DNA of 54,982 bases from Opitutales bacterium (GCA_030725715.1 JANRFG010000031.1:1-54982), one strand, 5' to 3'. Positions 17,338-25,360 are shown, counted from the first letter of the stretch. Numbers and translations are program-made. Notes: generated by a model not told the origin, from the sequence alone.

Positions 17338-17433
17338 GTCCGCCGGATGGTGGACGCATGGGTAGGGGCGGGGCTACGCCACGCCCGGGCACGTCGTAAC
17401 CGTGCCCCTACCTCAGGCCACCATGCGGCGGCC
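17338..17433. repeat. Composite palindrome: H18-GGTAG-GGTAG-H18
   Basis: Four hairpin modules in mirror order. An 18-bp hairpin on the minus strand (17338-17355) comes first. A GGTAG element on the plus strand (17361 on; stems GGGCGGGGC/GCCACGCCC) follows. Next is a GGTAG element on the minus strand ending CTACC at 17412 (stems GGGCACG/CGTGCCC), then an 18-bp hairpin on the plus strand (17416-17433, GGCC-A-CC-ATGC-GG-C-GGCC). The same module order occurs at 22747-22852. Together with the operator, this accounts for the whole gap between higA and the HAD gene. Confidence 0.8.
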
Positions 17434-17463
17434 TCATGAAGCCGGCCCACGTGTCCCCTAAAT

Positions 17464-18072
17464 TTATGCCGGCTCCACCAAAATACACGCCATCCCCGCG
17501 GCGTCGGCGGCTTCCTTGCCGCGTGGGCTGTCCTCGATGACCACGCAGTCGGCGGGCTTCAGGCCGAGGCGGTCCGCGGCGGCGAGAAAGAGGTCAGGGT
17601 GCGGCTTGGAGCGCGGGGCGTCTTCGGCGGTGATGACGGCGTCGAAGAGGTGCGTGATGTCGATGCGCTTGAGTGTGGTGTGCACGTGGTCGCGTCGGCC
17701 GGCCGAAGCGACTGCGGTCTTGTGGCCGAGGCCGCGGACGTGGTGGACGACGGCGACGACTTCGTGGCGGGCGGTGACGTCCTTGGCGAGGTGCTCCTCG
17801 AGGAACTCATGGCCATCGGCGAGCAGCTGCTCGACGTTCAGGTCGAAGCCGTAGTCGGCCTTGAGGCGCTGGCAGGTGTCGACGGCGGACATGCCGCCCA
17901 TCGAGCAGAAGAGGGGCCAGGGGAAGTCGAACGGACGACCGATCTGCTTGCTGACGATGTGGGTCCAGCTGCGGTGGTGGATCCACATGGAGGCCGCGAG
18001 GGTGCCGTCGCAGTCGAAGATCCAGCCCGGACGGGAGAGGAGGGCCGGGTCGAAGGGAATCATCTTGGACAT
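17464..18072 (-). CDS. HAD-superfamily phosphatase (beta-phosphoglucomutase-like)
   Basis: A 202-residue HAD subfamily IA enzyme. Motif I is FDCDGTLA (about 19-26, nucleophile Asp plus acid/base Asp), motif II the Ser in VASAGRR, motif III the Lys in RSKPHPDLF and motif IV IEDSPRG. The cap is the helical type between motifs I and II. Likely activities are sugar-phosphate phosphatase or phosphoglucomutase; the substrate cannot be read from sequence. The start is 5 bp after the ffh stop, so it is probably translated from the ffh transcript. Confidence 0.88.
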   Translation of the reverse strand: MSKMIPFDPALLSRPGWIFDCDGTLAASMWIHHRSWTHIVSKQIGRPFDFPWPLFCSMGGMSAVDTCQRLKADYGFDLNVEQLLADGHEFLEEHLAKDVTARHEVVAVVHHVRGLGHKTAVASAGRRDHVHTTLKRIDITHLFDAVITAEDAPRSKPHPDLFLAAADRLGLKPADCVVIEDSPRGKEAADAAGMACILVEPA

Positions 18073-18077
18073 GGCGA

Positions 18078-19463
18078 TCAGCGCATGCCGGGGAAACCGC
18101 CGCCCGGAAAACCGCCACCGGGCATGCCGCCGCGGCCGCCGCCCATCTGGCCCATGCGACGCATGAGCTCCTTGCCCTTGCCGCCTTTCATCATGCGCAT
18201 CATCTCGCGCATCTGGGAGAACTGCTTGATCAGCGCGTTGACGTCGCTGACCTGGGTGCCCGAGCCCTTGGCGATGCGCTGGCGGCGGGAGCCGTTGAGG
18301 ATGTCGGGATTACGACGCTCCTTCTTGGTCATCGAAAGCACGATGGCTTCGGTCTTCGCAAGGTGCTTCTCTTCCTTGGCGCCGACCTGGATGCCGCCCA
18401 TGCCGGGCATCATCTTCATGATGTCGCCGAGCGGGCCCATCTTCTTCATCTGCGACATCTGCGCGAGGAAGTCCTCGAGGTCGAAGTCGGCCTTCTTCAT
18501 CTTCTCGGCCAGACGCTCGGCTTCCTTGTGGTCGACGACCTCCTGGGCCTTCTCGACGAGGGAGACGACGTCGCCCATGCCCAGGATACGCTGGGCCATG
18601 CGGTCGGGGTGGAAGGTGTCGAAGTCAGAGGACTTCTCGCCCGTGCCCATGTAGCGGATCGGGACGCCCGTGACGGACTTCATCGACAGCGCGGCGCCAC
18701 CACGGGCGTCGCCGTCGAGCTTGGTCAGGATGATGCCCGTGAGGGGCGTGGATTCGTGGAACTTGGCGGCCACGTCGACGGCCTGCTGGCCGAGGGCGGC
18801 GTCGGCGACGAGGAAGACCTCGTGCGGCTGGAAGGCGTCGCGCACGCGGCGGACTTCTTCCATCAGGTCGCCGTCAATCTGCAGGCGGCCGGCGGTGTCG
18901 ACGATGACGAGGTCCGCGGCGGCGGCTTCGGCTTCCTTGACGAGGCGGCCCACCATCGCGGCGACGTCGGTCGCGGAGCGGTCGGCGCGGAAGTCGAAGC
19001 CTTCGTTCTTGGCGAGGGTCTCGAGCTGGTCAATGGCCGCGGGGCGGCGCAAGTCGGCGGCGACGAGGGACGGCTTCCGGATGCCCTCCTTCTTGACGAG
19101 GTGCTTGGCGAGCTTGGCGGCGCTGGTGGTCTTGCCGGAGCCCTGGAGGCCGACGAGGAGCACGCGGAGCGGGCGACGGGGGTCGATCGGGCGCTCGCCT
19201 TCGCCGAGGAGCTTCGTGAGCTCGTCGGACACGATCTTGACGGCCATCTGGCCCGGGTTGACGGACTCGATGACGGCCTGGCCGAGGCAGGCGACCTTGA
19301 CGCGTTCGGTGAAGTCCTTGGCGACCTTGAAATTGACGTCGGCGGACATCAGCGCCGAGCGCACCTCGGTCAGCGCCGGGGCGATGTTCTCCTCGGAGAG
19401 CTTGGAGAGCCCCCGGAGGTCGCGGAGGGCCTTGGTAAGTTTGTCGGTGAGGTTGGCGAACAC
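18078..19463 (-). CDS. ffh: Signal recognition particle protein Ffh/SRP54
   Basis: GTPase that binds signal sequences and, with 4.5S RNA and FtsY, targets proteins to the membrane. N domain about 1-85; G domain with GLQGSGKTT (105-113), DTAGRL, and [10 protein letters not shown]; methionine-rich M domain from about 300. The last 40 residues are rich in Met, Gly and Pro ([12 protein letters not shown]), a common tail in this phylum. At 461 residues it is normal. Start is GTG at 19463. The leader shows no Shine-Dalgarno sequence. Confidence 0.97.
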   Translation of the reverse strand: MFANLTDKLTKALRDLRGLSKLSEENIAPALTEVRSALMSADVNFKVAKDFTERVKVACLGQAVIESVNPGQMAVKIVSDELTKLLGEGERPIDPRRPLRVLLVGLQGSGKTTSAAKLAKHLVKKEGIRKPSLVAADLRRPAAIDQLETLAKNEGFDFRADRSATDVAAMVGRLVKEAEAAAADLVIVDTAGRLQIDGDLMEEVRRVRDAFQPHEVFLVADAALGQQAVDVAAKFHESTPLTGIILTKLDGDARGGAALSMKSVTGVPIRYMGTGEKSSDFDTFHPDRMAQRILGMGDVVSLVEKAQEVVDHKEAERLAEKMKKADFDLEDFLAQMSQMKKMGPLGDIMKMMPGMGGIQVGAKEEKHLAKTEAIVLSMTKKERRNPDILNGSRRQRIAKGSGTQVSDVNALIKQFSQMREMMRMMKGGKGKELMRRMGQMGGGRGGMPGGGFPGGGFPGMR

Positions 19464-19479
19464 GGAAGTCGGGGACTGA

Positions 19480-19570
19480 GAGTATGGAGTATCGAGTATG
19501 GAGTCTCGGGGGACTGCCGAAGGGGAGGGAGTAAAGGCGGTCGGGAATGGAGTATCGAGTATAGAGTAGC
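19480..19570 (+). repeat. Two heptad arrays (GAGTATN words), same orientation
   Basis: 19480-19507: gagtatg, gagtatc, gagtatg, gagtctc. 19550-19570: gagtatc, gagtata, gagtagc. The core GAGTAT is fixed and the seventh base varies. They lie upstream of ffh and downstream of the four-helix-bundle gene; an inverted array (20123-20150) lies on the other side of that gene. Confidence 0.85.
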
Positions 19571-19621
19571 GTGAAAAGGGCTTCCCCCGCCCAAAATGCC
19601 GCCTTCTGCCACGGCTGACTA

Positions 19622-20026
19622 CTAACGGTCGGTGGAAAGCCTTTCCCGGTCCTGCCTCATGCGGATAACGCCCCCTATGAGTCGTCCCAGTTCTTCGGCC
19701 AAGGCTCGGAACCTGGCGACATCCTCTTGGCTGACCGCTCCGATTTCATGGGCGATCTCCATCTGAGTCTCGAGTTCCGCCAGCGACGCCCGGGCGATGA
19801 CGACGAAGCGCAGTGATTCCTTGTTGGTGCTCCGTTCGTCGCCCTCGGCGATATTCGAGGCGATGGAAATGGCCGCACGGGTCATCTGGTCGCAAAGAGT
19901 ATATTTTCGCGAAAGACCGGGTGTCTCGCAGAGGCGATAAATCGAGACGGCCATCAGCTTGGCTTTTTGCCAGACGAGCAGATCGCGATAGGTCTTAACC
20001 GGGCCGAGGGGTTGGGAAGGTTTCAT
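19622..20026 (-). CDS. Four-helix-bundle protein (S23 / 23S rRNA IVS family)
   Basis: A 134-residue protein of the family first found in intervening sequences of 23S rRNA genes. The hallmark strings are [10 protein letters not shown] at the N-terminus, [24 protein letters not shown] and [15 protein letters not shown]. Four helices fill the whole length. Function is unknown; members form pentameric bundles. It stands alone here, away from rRNA, and is bracketed by inverted heptad arrays (19550-19570 and 20123-20150), which recalls the stem-flanked layout of the rRNA insertions. Confidence 0.9.
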   Translation of the reverse strand: MKPSQPLGPVKTYRDLLVWQKAKLMAVSIYRLCETPGLSRKYTLCDQMTRAAISIASNIAEGDERSTNKESLRFVVIARASLAELETQMEIAHEIGAVSQEDVARFRALAEELGRLIGGVIRMRQDRERLSTDR

Positions 20027-20122
20027 CGCCAGGAGTGAAAGGCATGGTGGTGAGCGGTCACCTGCGGCCTCGTCGGCTATTCCCTGAAGGGTGTCACCCC
20101 CTTATGCCCCTGGCATTAACCC

Positions 20123-20150
20123 TATACTCGATACTCCATACTCGATACTC
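20123..20150 (-). repeat. Heptad array (NATACTC words, complement of GAGTATN)
   Basis: Four perfect-period words: tatactc, gatactc, catactc, gatactc. Inverted relative to the arrays at 19480-19570. It lies between the divergent four-helix-bundle and MBL genes, about 50 bp before the MBL start. Confidence 0.85.
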
Positions 20151-20200
20151 AGCGAAGTCCGCCTCTTGCCTTTCATCGCCTTTCTCGTCTTCTTCGCCTC

Positions 20201-20995
20201 ATGGAAATCCTCATCATGGGCTGCGGCACGTCGCAGGGCTGTCCCTTGCCCGCCCATGACAATCCGGGGCTGGATCTGAAGGAGGAGCGCAACTGGCGCG
20301 CCCGGACGAGCATCCATGTCGTCATCGAGGGCCATCACGTCCAGGTCGACGCCGCCCCGGAGTTCCGGACGCAGTGCCTGAAATACGATGTCCGCGAGGT
20401 CGACACGTTCATCCTGACCCACGGCCATGCCGACCACGTGCTCGGCATGGATGACCTTCGTCAGTTCTGCACGAACAAGGGCGGGGCGGCCATCCCGGTG
20501 TATTCGACCGACGTCGGCCTCGAGCGGATCAAGGCCATCTTCCCTTACGCCGTCGGCAAGCCGGCGGCCTCGGGTTACGTCTCACTGGGACTGAACCTCA
20601 TGCCGTCGAAGCTCGTCCTGCCCGGCGGCGGCATCATCCGTTCGACGCTCCTGCCGCACGGCAATGAGTCCACCCTCGGCCTCGTCTTCGAAGAACCTTC
20701 GACGGGTCGTAAGTTCGCCTATTATACGGACTGCCGGGCGATGACCGAGCAGTCGATTGAACTGGGTGCGCATGCCGACCTCGCGATCCTCGACGGCCTG
20801 AGGCCGAACCCGCATCCGACGCACATGACGGTCGATCAGGCCTGTCAGGCGGCGGCCGATCTGCGGGTCCCCCGCGCTTTGCTGACGCACATGACTTTCC
20901 AGGTCGATTACGCGACCACGATGGCCCGTCTCAAGGTCGAGCACTCGAACGTCGGGCTCTGCTATGACGGGCTGCGGATCACGCTCGGCGCCTGA
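20201..20995 (+). CDS. MBL-fold metallohydrolase (PhnP-like)
   Basis: A 264-residue metallo-beta-lactamase-fold enzyme. The N-terminal MGCGTSQGCPLP resembles the GTSQGVP start of PhnP/RNase Z-like phosphodiesterases. Metal ligands are H74, H76, D78 and H79 in THGHADH, followed by His in LLPHGNES, Asp in YYTDCR and His in LLTHM. The likely reaction is hydrolysis of a cyclic or nucleotide phosphodiester; the substrate is unknown. The PhnP zinc-finger cysteines are not evident. It is monocistronic and ends at a shared terminator. Confidence 0.88.
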   Translation: MEILIMGCGTSQGCPLPAHDNPGLDLKEERNWRARTSIHVVIEGHHVQVDAAPEFRTQCLKYDVREVDTFILTHGHADHVLGMDDLRQFCTNKGGAAIPVYSTDVGLERIKAIFPYAVGKPAASGYVSLGLNLMPSKLVLPGGGIIRSTLLPHGNESTLGLVFEEPSTGRKFAYYTDCRAMTEQSIELGAHADLAILDGLRPNPHPTHMTVDQACQAAADLRVPRALLTHMTFQVDYATTMARLKVEHSNVGLCYDGLRITLGA

Positions 20996-21007
20996 ACGGG
21001 CACGAAA

Positions 21008-21030
21008 AAGGGCGCCCTGCGGGCGCCCTT
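21008..21030. terminator. Bidirectional terminator between MBL and DUF1080 genes
   Basis: AAGGGCGCCC and GGGCGCCCTT separated by TGC. The AAAAA before it gives a T-tract in the minus-strand transcript, so it serves the DUF1080 gene best. A second small hairpin (CTCTGAGC/GCTCAGAG, from 21041) overlaps that gene's stop codon. Confidence 0.88.
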
Positions 21031-21052
21031 GATTCACCGGCTCTGAGCGGGC

Positions 21053-21703
21053 TCAGAGTTCGGTGACGACGATGTTGCGGAACCAGCACGGGTCGCCGTG
21101 CTCGGTGAGCATCAGCTTGCCGTGGCCGGGCCCGAAACCCTTGTTGTTCTTGAACTTGCTCTTGGCGATGGCGGCCTTCCATTCCTCGGACTTCGTGTCG
21201 GCCGAAGAGCTCAGCTTGCCGTTGAGGTAGTGCTCGATCTTGCCGTCCTTCACCACGATGCGGCTCTGGTTCCATTCGCCGATGGGTTTCTTGGCCTTAT
21301 CCTTGGCGGAGTCGACGATGTCGTAGATCGAGCCCGTGTTGTGGCTGCCGCCGCGAAGGCCGTCGGGGTGGCCGTCGTCGTCGATCATCTGGTATTCGAT
21401 GCCGAGCCACGCGCCCTTGCCCTTGGCGTCCTTGATTTCGGTGACCCAGAACTTGATGCCGTTGTTGCCCTTGGCTTCGAGGCGCCATTCCCAGGTGAGT
21501 TCGAAGTTCGTGTATTCCTTCTTGGAGATCAGGGCGCCCGTGCCCTTCTGGGCGACGAGACGGATGACGCCGCCTTCTTCGGTCTGCCAGCCGCCGGCAG
21601 GAGCGCCGCCTTTGAGGTCGGTGAAGTCAGCGAGCGTGAGGGTGACCTTTTCGCCGGCGAAGAGGGAGCCGGTGGCGAGCAGGGCGAGGAGGAGGGATTT
21701 CAT
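21053..21703 (-). CDS. Exported DUF1080 protein (3-keto-disaccharide hydrolase family)
   Basis: A 216-residue protein with a signal peptide (MKSLLLALLATGSLFAG) and one DUF1080 (PF06439) domain, a concanavalin-like beta-sandwich. Diagnostic strings are GNNGIKFWVTEI, GIEYQMIDDDGHPDG, WNQSRIVVKDGKIEHYLNG and the ending GDPCWFRNIVVTEL. Members act on glycosides previously oxidised to 3-keto sugars. I use the ATG at 21703; the upstream in-frame stretch has no signal peptide and crosses a good promoter. Leader C-rich, no Shine-Dalgarno sequence. Confidence 0.88.
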   Translation of the reverse strand: MKSLLLALLATGSLFAGEKVTLTLADFTDLKGGAPAGGWQTEEGGVIRLVAQKGTGALISKKEYTNFELTWEWRLEAKGNNGIKFWVTEIKDAKGKGAWLGIEYQMIDDDGHPDGLRGGSHNTGSIYDIVDSAKDKAKKPIGEWNQSRIVVKDGKIEHYLNGKLSSSADTKSEEWKAAIAKSKFKNNKGFGPGHGKLMLTEHGDPCWFRNIVVTEL

Positions 21704-21715
21704 GGGGAGGCCTTG

Positions 21716-21744
21716 TATATGGGAAGTATTCCGGCGGATTTGAA
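21716..21744 (-). promoter_or_regulatory. Promoter of the DUF1080 gene
   Basis: On the minus strand, TTCAAA, a 17-bp spacer and CATATA lie 12 bp before the ATG at 21703. Confidence 0.5.
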
Positions 21745-21759
21745 GTCCTTTATCGAGGG

Positions 21760-22605
21760 TCAGGGCAGGACCTTGATTTCCTTGAGCCAGACGAGCGCTT
21801 CGGCCTGCCACTTGTCCCAGGAGGGGCCCTTGTAGCCGTTGAGGCCGTGGCCGCCGTTAGGGAGTTCGACGAGCCTGGTCGGGAGGCCTGCCTTCTGCTG
21901 GGCCGCGTAGAACATGCGGCTGTTCTCGATGCCCACGACCTTGTCATCGAGCGCGTGCGCCAGGAAGGCGGGCGGAGTGCTGGCCTTCACGTGCTTCTGC
22001 GTCGAGAAATATTCCGGGAGGTCGGCGGCCGGCGTTTCGCCCATCAGGTTCTTCTTGGAGCCGCGGTGGACACCGACATCCATGCTGATGACCGGATAGA
22101 TCAGGATCGAGAAGTCGGGGCGGCTGCTTTCGCGCGCGATCGCATCGGTGCTTTTTCCTTCGCCGGCATCGAAGTGTACGGTCGCCGTCGAGGCGAGATG
22201 GCCGCCGGCGGAGAAGCCGATGATGCCGACTTTCTTCGGATCAATCTTCCACCGGGCGGCGTTGGCGCGCACGGTGCGAATCGCCTGCTGGGCGTCGAGG
22301 AGCGGCACGTAAGGACGTCCGGCCGGGAGACGGTATTCGAGGACGATGCCGGCGATGCCTTGGGCGTTGAGCCAGGCGGCGATGCCGTGGCCTTCGCCTT
22401 TGGTCACCAAGCCGCCGTAGCCGCCGCCGGGGCAGATCACGATCGCCGCGCCGTTCGGCTTCTCGGGCAGGTGTACGGTGATCTTCGCCTTGGAGGAGTC
22501 GGAGAACTTGCCGTTGCCCTCAGGCGCATCACCCGGCCAGAGCGGCAGGGTTTCCGCGGCGAAGGAGGAAGCGGTGAGCGCGAGGAGGGCGAGGAGGGGG
22601 CGCAT
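21760..22605 (-). CDS. Exported alpha/beta-hydrolase (carbohydrate esterase-like)
   Basis: A 281-residue esterase/lipase-type hydrolase with a signal peptide (MRPLLALLALTASSFAAE). Oxyanion region CPGGGYGG, nucleophile Ser in IIGFSAGGHLAS, Asp in AHALDDKVV and His in ELPNGGHGLNGYKG complete the triad. Relatives in this phylum are annotated as acetyl- or feruloyl-esterases acting on polysaccharide side chains, fitting the carbohydrate enzymes around it. I reject the longer frame from 22653, whose added PTPTPNPTP residues are translated hexad repeat. Confidence 0.85.
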   Translation of the reverse strand: MRPLLALLALTASSFAAETLPLWPGDAPEGNGKFSDSSKAKITVHLPEKPNGAAIVICPGGGYGGLVTKGEGHGIAAWLNAQGIAGIVLEYRLPAGRPYVPLLDAQQAIRTVRANAARWKIDPKKVGIIGFSAGGHLASTATVHFDAGEGKSTDAIARESSRPDFSILIYPVISMDVGVHRGSKKNLMGETPAADLPEYFSTQKHVKASTPPAFLAHALDDKVVGIENSRMFYAAQQKAGLPTRLVELPNGGHGLNGYKGPSWDKWQAEALVWLKEIKVLP

Positions 22606-22615
22606 CGGGTTTAGA

Positions 22616-22645
22616 GGGGTAGGGTTAGGGGTTGGGGTAGGGGTA
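22616..22645 (+). repeat. G-rich hexad array (GGGGTA words)
   Basis: Five consecutive 6-nt words: ggggta, gggtta, ggggtt, ggggta, ggggta. It has G-quadruplex potential and resembles a telomere repeat in form. It begins 11 bp upstream of the esterase start. A related inverted pair lies at 34916-34997. Confidence 0.8.
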
Positions 22646-22680
22646 GTGTGCATACGAATGACTTCGCAGGGAAGGCGATT

Positions 22681-22852
22681 GGTAGGGTCGGGACCCCGTC
22701 ACGACCTGGTTGTATCGAGGTAGGGACAGCACCACGTGCTGTCCTAGTTCGCCGCAGGGCGAACGCGGGTAGGGGCAAGGCTTCGCCTTGCACTCCTCGA
22801 TCGGAGGGCGCGGCAGAGCCACGCCCCTACCTTCGCCCGCCCTGCGGCGGCC
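22681..22852. repeat. Cluster of GGTAG hairpins and H18 hairpins
   Basis: Occupies most of the only gene-free gap longer than 300 bp (22606-22908). Modules: GGTAG plus-strand copies at 22681-22709 (one stem mismatch), 22719-22747 (perfect stem GGACAGCAC/GTGCTGTCC) and 22768-22793 (GCAAGGC/GCCTTGC); a minus-strand copy ending CTACC at 22831; and 18-bp hairpins at 22747-22764 (GTTCGCC-GCAG-GGCGAAC) and about 22835-22852. From 22747 the module order repeats that at 17338-17433. Confidence 0.8.
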
Positions 22853-22865
22853 GCACGGGCATAAA

Positions 22866-22889
22866 AAAGCCCCGGAGGTCCGGGGCTTT
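22866..22889 (-). terminator. Terminator of the ThuA gene
   Basis: AAAGCCCCGGA, 2 nt, TCCGGGGCTTT. The A6 run at 22863-22868 gives a T-tract on the minus strand. Confidence 0.9.
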
Positions 22890-22908
22890 GGTTGATTTGC
22901 CTGACGGC

Positions 22909-23754
22909 TTACTTGCCGAAACCGGCGGAGGGCTTGCCGTCGGCTTCGAGCTTGCCGGCCGACCACAGGACGGCGCGTCCGACGAGGTCGAGGTAACGGG
23001 CGTCTTCGACGGTGGCGTTGTTGTGGCCGATCGTGGTGCTGAAGATGCGGGTCTTCTTCGGGCCGAACTCATTGGTCCAGGCGACGATGGCGTTGGCTTC
23101 GGAGGCCGGGGTGACCTTGCCCTTCTTGTCCTTCCTCTCCGGGATCTTCTGGTTGCCGGTGGCGAGGGTCTTGGCGCCCAGGACCTGGACGTTGTTGTAG
23201 AGCTCTTCGTTGACGGTGGTCCAGTCGGCGAGGCCGGTGGTCACCGGGTGGGACTTGTCGGTGAAGGTGATGGCGATCGGCTGCTGGGGACCGTGGCCGG
23301 TGGACTGCAGGCCGAGCATCTCGTACCAGCTGGCGTTGTCGTCGCCGGCCTTCACGGCCGTCCGGAAGTTGCCCCAGCGGTAGCTGTGCATGGCGCAGTG
23401 GAGGTTCACGGCGGGCAGGCCGTTCTTGTGGGCGTTGACGATGTTGGCGACGTAGGCCTGGTCGGTGATGTCGGCGGCGCACTCGTCGTGGACGACGACG
23501 TCGAAGTTCTTACCCCAGTCCGGGCTCTTGAAGAGTTCGAAGAGCGGCTTGGTGGACTTGGTCGGGTCGTAGGCGACTTCGACCACGGCGTTCACGCGGG
23601 CTTCGATGCCCTTCTTCAGGACTTCTTTCTGCGTGGCGTAATCGTGGCAGCAACCGCCGGCGACGATGAGGACGCGCAGAGGCTTCTGCTCGGCGGCGAG
23701 CGTGGAGGTCAGGCCGACGAGGGCGGCCAGCGCGAGGAGGGTACGGAGTTTCAT
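22909..23754 (-). CDS. Exported ThuA-domain protein
   Basis: A 281-residue protein with a signal peptide (LRTLLALAALVGLTSTLAAE) and a ThuA domain (PF06283), a class I glutamine-amidotransferase-like fold. Strings seen include VLIVAGGCCHDYATQK, VVVHDECAADI, AVNLHCAMHSYR and the HNNATVEDARYL ending. ThuA proteins act in uptake and conversion of trehalose or other disaccharides through 3-keto intermediates; how these exported members work is not settled. It is followed by its own terminator. Its promoter lies at 23766-23795. Confidence 0.85.
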   Translation of the reverse strand: MKLRTLLALAALVGLTSTLAAEQKPLRVLIVAGGCCHDYATQKEVLKKGIEARVNAVVEVAYDPTKSTKPLFELFKSPDWGKNFDVVVHDECAADITDQAYVANIVNAHKNGLPAVNLHCAMHSYRWGNFRTAVKAGDDNASWYEMLGLQSTGHGPQQPIAITFTDKSHPVTTGLADWTTVNEELYNNVQVLGAKTLATGNQKIPERKDKKGKVTPASEANAIVAWTNEFGPKKTRIFSTTIGHNNATVEDARYLDLVGRAVLWSAGKLEADGKPSAGFGK

Positions 23755-23765
23755 GGGGTATCTGG

Positions 23766-23795
23766 GATAAAGGGGGCGAGGGGGTCGGCGGGCAA
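23766..23795 (-). promoter_or_regulatory. Possible promoter of the ThuA gene
   Basis: On the minus strand, TTGCCC, an 18-bp spacer and TTTATC end 11 bp before the ATG at 23754. The TTGCC-type -35 recurs upstream of hemL and the tagaturonate epimerase gene. Confidence 0.4.
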
Positions 23796-23804
23796 AAGAA
23801 AAAC

Positions 23805-24275
23805 CTACTTCTTAGGCTTCGGGGCCGGCTTGGGGGCGGTCAGGGCCTTCTTGGTATCGGCGATCGCGGCCTTGGCCAGTTCGTCGGGGATGGGCTGGCC
23901 TTCGACGAAGGCGTAGAGGGCTTCCTTCTGCTTCTCGGTCAGCGGATGTTCTTCCTTCGGCGGCATGACGTCGCCCGCCGAACGATCAAGGAAGACGCGG
24001 GCCAGGAGCATGCTGTCGTTGGGCCGGCCGATCGTGAAGGCCAGGTTCTTGCCGCCCTTGAGGGTGGCTTCGAGGGTGTCGAGGCGCAGCTTGCCTTTCA
24101 CTTTCTTGGGGCCGTGGCAGGAGACGCACTGCGCGTCGAACATCGGCTGGACGACCTTGGCGTAATCCGACTTCTGCGCCGGCGTGAGCGGCTTGATCGG
24201 TTCGGGTTTCTTCTTCGGGACCGTCGGCGCGGCGAACGCGCAGGCGGCGAGGAGCAAGGGCAGCAAAGAGCGCAT
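23805..24275 (-). CDS. Exported c-type cytochrome (planctomycete type)
   Basis: A 156-residue protein: signal peptide (MRSLLPLLLAACAFA), heme-binding CVSCH in VQPMFDAQCVSCHGPKKVKG, and MPPKEEHPLT before the last helix, which supplies the distal Met. The C-terminus is a Lys/Pro/Ala tail. It is a close relative of the cytochrome part of the next gene (same KVKGKLRLD and EGKPIPD-type strings), implying duplication. Probably a periplasmic electron carrier. Four bp separate it from the upstream gene, so the pair is co-transcribed. The start at 24275 follows the family; an in-frame upstream extension is Arg-rich and lacks a signal peptide. Confidence 0.88.
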   Translation of the reverse strand: MRSLLPLLLAACAFAAPTVPKKKPEPIKPLTPAQKSDYAKVVQPMFDAQCVSCHGPKKVKGKLRLDTLEATLKGGKNLAFTIGRPNDSMLLARVFLDRSAGDVMPPKEEHPLTEKQKEALYAFVEGQPIPDELAKAAIADTKKALTAPKPAPKPKK

Positions 24276-24279
24276 CGGA

Positions 24280-25221
24280 TTATTTCTTCGGGGCCTGCTT
24301 GGGCGCCTTGGTCGCGGCGAGGGCGGCCTTGGCCACGTCGTCCGGGATGGGCTTGCCTTCGATGAAGAGGGCGAAGGCCTGGATCTGCTCCTTCGTGAGC
24401 GGGTTGCCTTCGGTCGGCATGAATTCATCGTCCGACGGGTCGAGCGTCACGCGCACGTGCATGAGGCTCTGCTTCAGGTCGCCGGCGACGAAGGCCGCGC
24501 CTTCCGAGCCGCCCTTCTTGAGGGCCTCGAGCGAATCCATGCGGAGCTTGCCTTTGACCTTCTTGGCGCCGTGACACTCGACGCAGTGGGCTTCGAGGAT
24601 CGGGGCGATGACCTGCGCATAGTCGTCGCGCTTGGCGCCGGGCTCCACGTCGGGTGCAGGCTTGCCCGGCCGGGGGGAGGCGGTCTTGTTGGCCTTGAAG
24701 GGGAAGCCTTCCTCGTGGACAAGCTCGCCGCCGACGTGCGCGGCGAAGCTCATCACCCCGATGGCCACGACCTGGCTGGCCAGGCGCACCGTGAACGACT
24801 TCGAGAGCAGCAGGCTGGCCAGTCCGGCGAAGGCGGAGGCGCCGATGCCGCCCCAGAGGTGGAGTTCGATGGCTTCGCCGGCAAAGCCGTTGAAGTGGGC
24901 ATGCAGGATGCCGCAGAGGACGGCGCCCCAGGTTCCGGCGGCCGAGAAGACGGACAGACGACGGACGGTCGCAGTGGCCTGCTCGTGGCGTTCGAAGAAC
25001 TCGAACATCGGCACGATGAGCAGCACGGCGGCCGGGATGTGCAGGGCGAGGATGTGGAAGTTGCCGAGGATGGACAGGATGGCCGGGCCCCGCTCCGAGC
25101 CGTCAGGGGGCAGTAGGAAGGCCAGCGCGACCAAGAGGAGATTGGCGGCGGCGACCAGGATGGCGGCCTGTCCGAAGGTCAGGGCGTGCAGGCGTGCTTC
25201 GAGGCGGTGAAGGGGCGTCAT
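24280..25221 (-). CDS. Membrane protein with C-terminal cytochrome c domain
   Basis: A 313-residue protein with about five N-terminal membrane segments (about 18-37, 48-70, 90-110, 122-142, 146-165; the region resembles DUF2231) followed by a periplasmic cytochrome c domain with CVECH near residue 215 and MPTEGNPLT near 270. The membrane part would anchor electron transfer at the inner membrane, and the partner cytochrome is the next gene. Such pairs are frequent beside exported dehydrogenases in Planctomycetes and Verrucomicrobia. Electron donor and acceptor are unknown. Confidence 0.82.
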   Translation of the reverse strand: MTPLHRLEARLHALTFGQAAILVAAANLLLVALAFLLPPDGSERGPAILSILGNFHILALHIPAAVLLIVPMFEFFERHEQATATVRRLSVFSAAGTWGAVLCGILHAHFNGFAGEAIELHLWGGIGASAFAGLASLLLSKSFTVRLASQVVAIGVMSFAAHVGGELVHEEGFPFKANKTASPRPGKPAPDVEPGAKRDDYAQVIAPILEAHCVECHGAKKVKGKLRMDSLEALKKGGSEGAAFVAGDLKQSLMHVRVTLDPSDDEFMPTEGNPLTKEQIQAFALFIEGKPIPDDVAKAALAATKAPKQAPKK

Positions 25222-25242
25222 GGGACGGAAAGGGGTCTGGGT

Positions 25243-25271
25243 GATATGGAGTCGCTTCGGGGTGGGGTCAA
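25243..25271 (-). promoter_or_regulatory. Promoter of the cytochrome pair
   Basis: On the minus strand, TTGACC, an ideal 17-bp spacer and CATATC lie 21 bp before the ATG at 25221. It is one of the best sigma70-type promoters in the window. Confidence 0.6.
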
Positions 25272-25313
25272 ACGCAAGCGACCGCGCTTAGGTCCTTCCA
25301 CATGAGACACAAA

Positions 25314-25341
25314 AAAAGCCCGCGGGGTTCCGCGGGCTTTT
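25314..25341 (-). terminator. Terminator of the 25361 cytochrome gene
   Basis: AAAAGCCCGCGG, GGTT, CCGCGGGCTTTT. A7 on the plus strand (25311-25317) supplies the T-tract for the minus-strand transcript. It is symmetric enough to work in both directions. Confidence 0.92.
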
Positions 25342-25360
25342 CGTCAGCAAGCCGTTAGGC

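Noticed and set aside
17255-17463. A HigB toxin gene upstream of higA.
   Set aside because: The 209-bp gap has no suitable frame on the minus strand and is filled by an operator palindrome and repeats.
22606-22653. Upstream start of the esterase gene giving an N-terminus rich in Pro and Thr.
   Set aside because: The extra residues are a translation of the GGGGTA array; the signal peptide starts exactly at ATG 22605.
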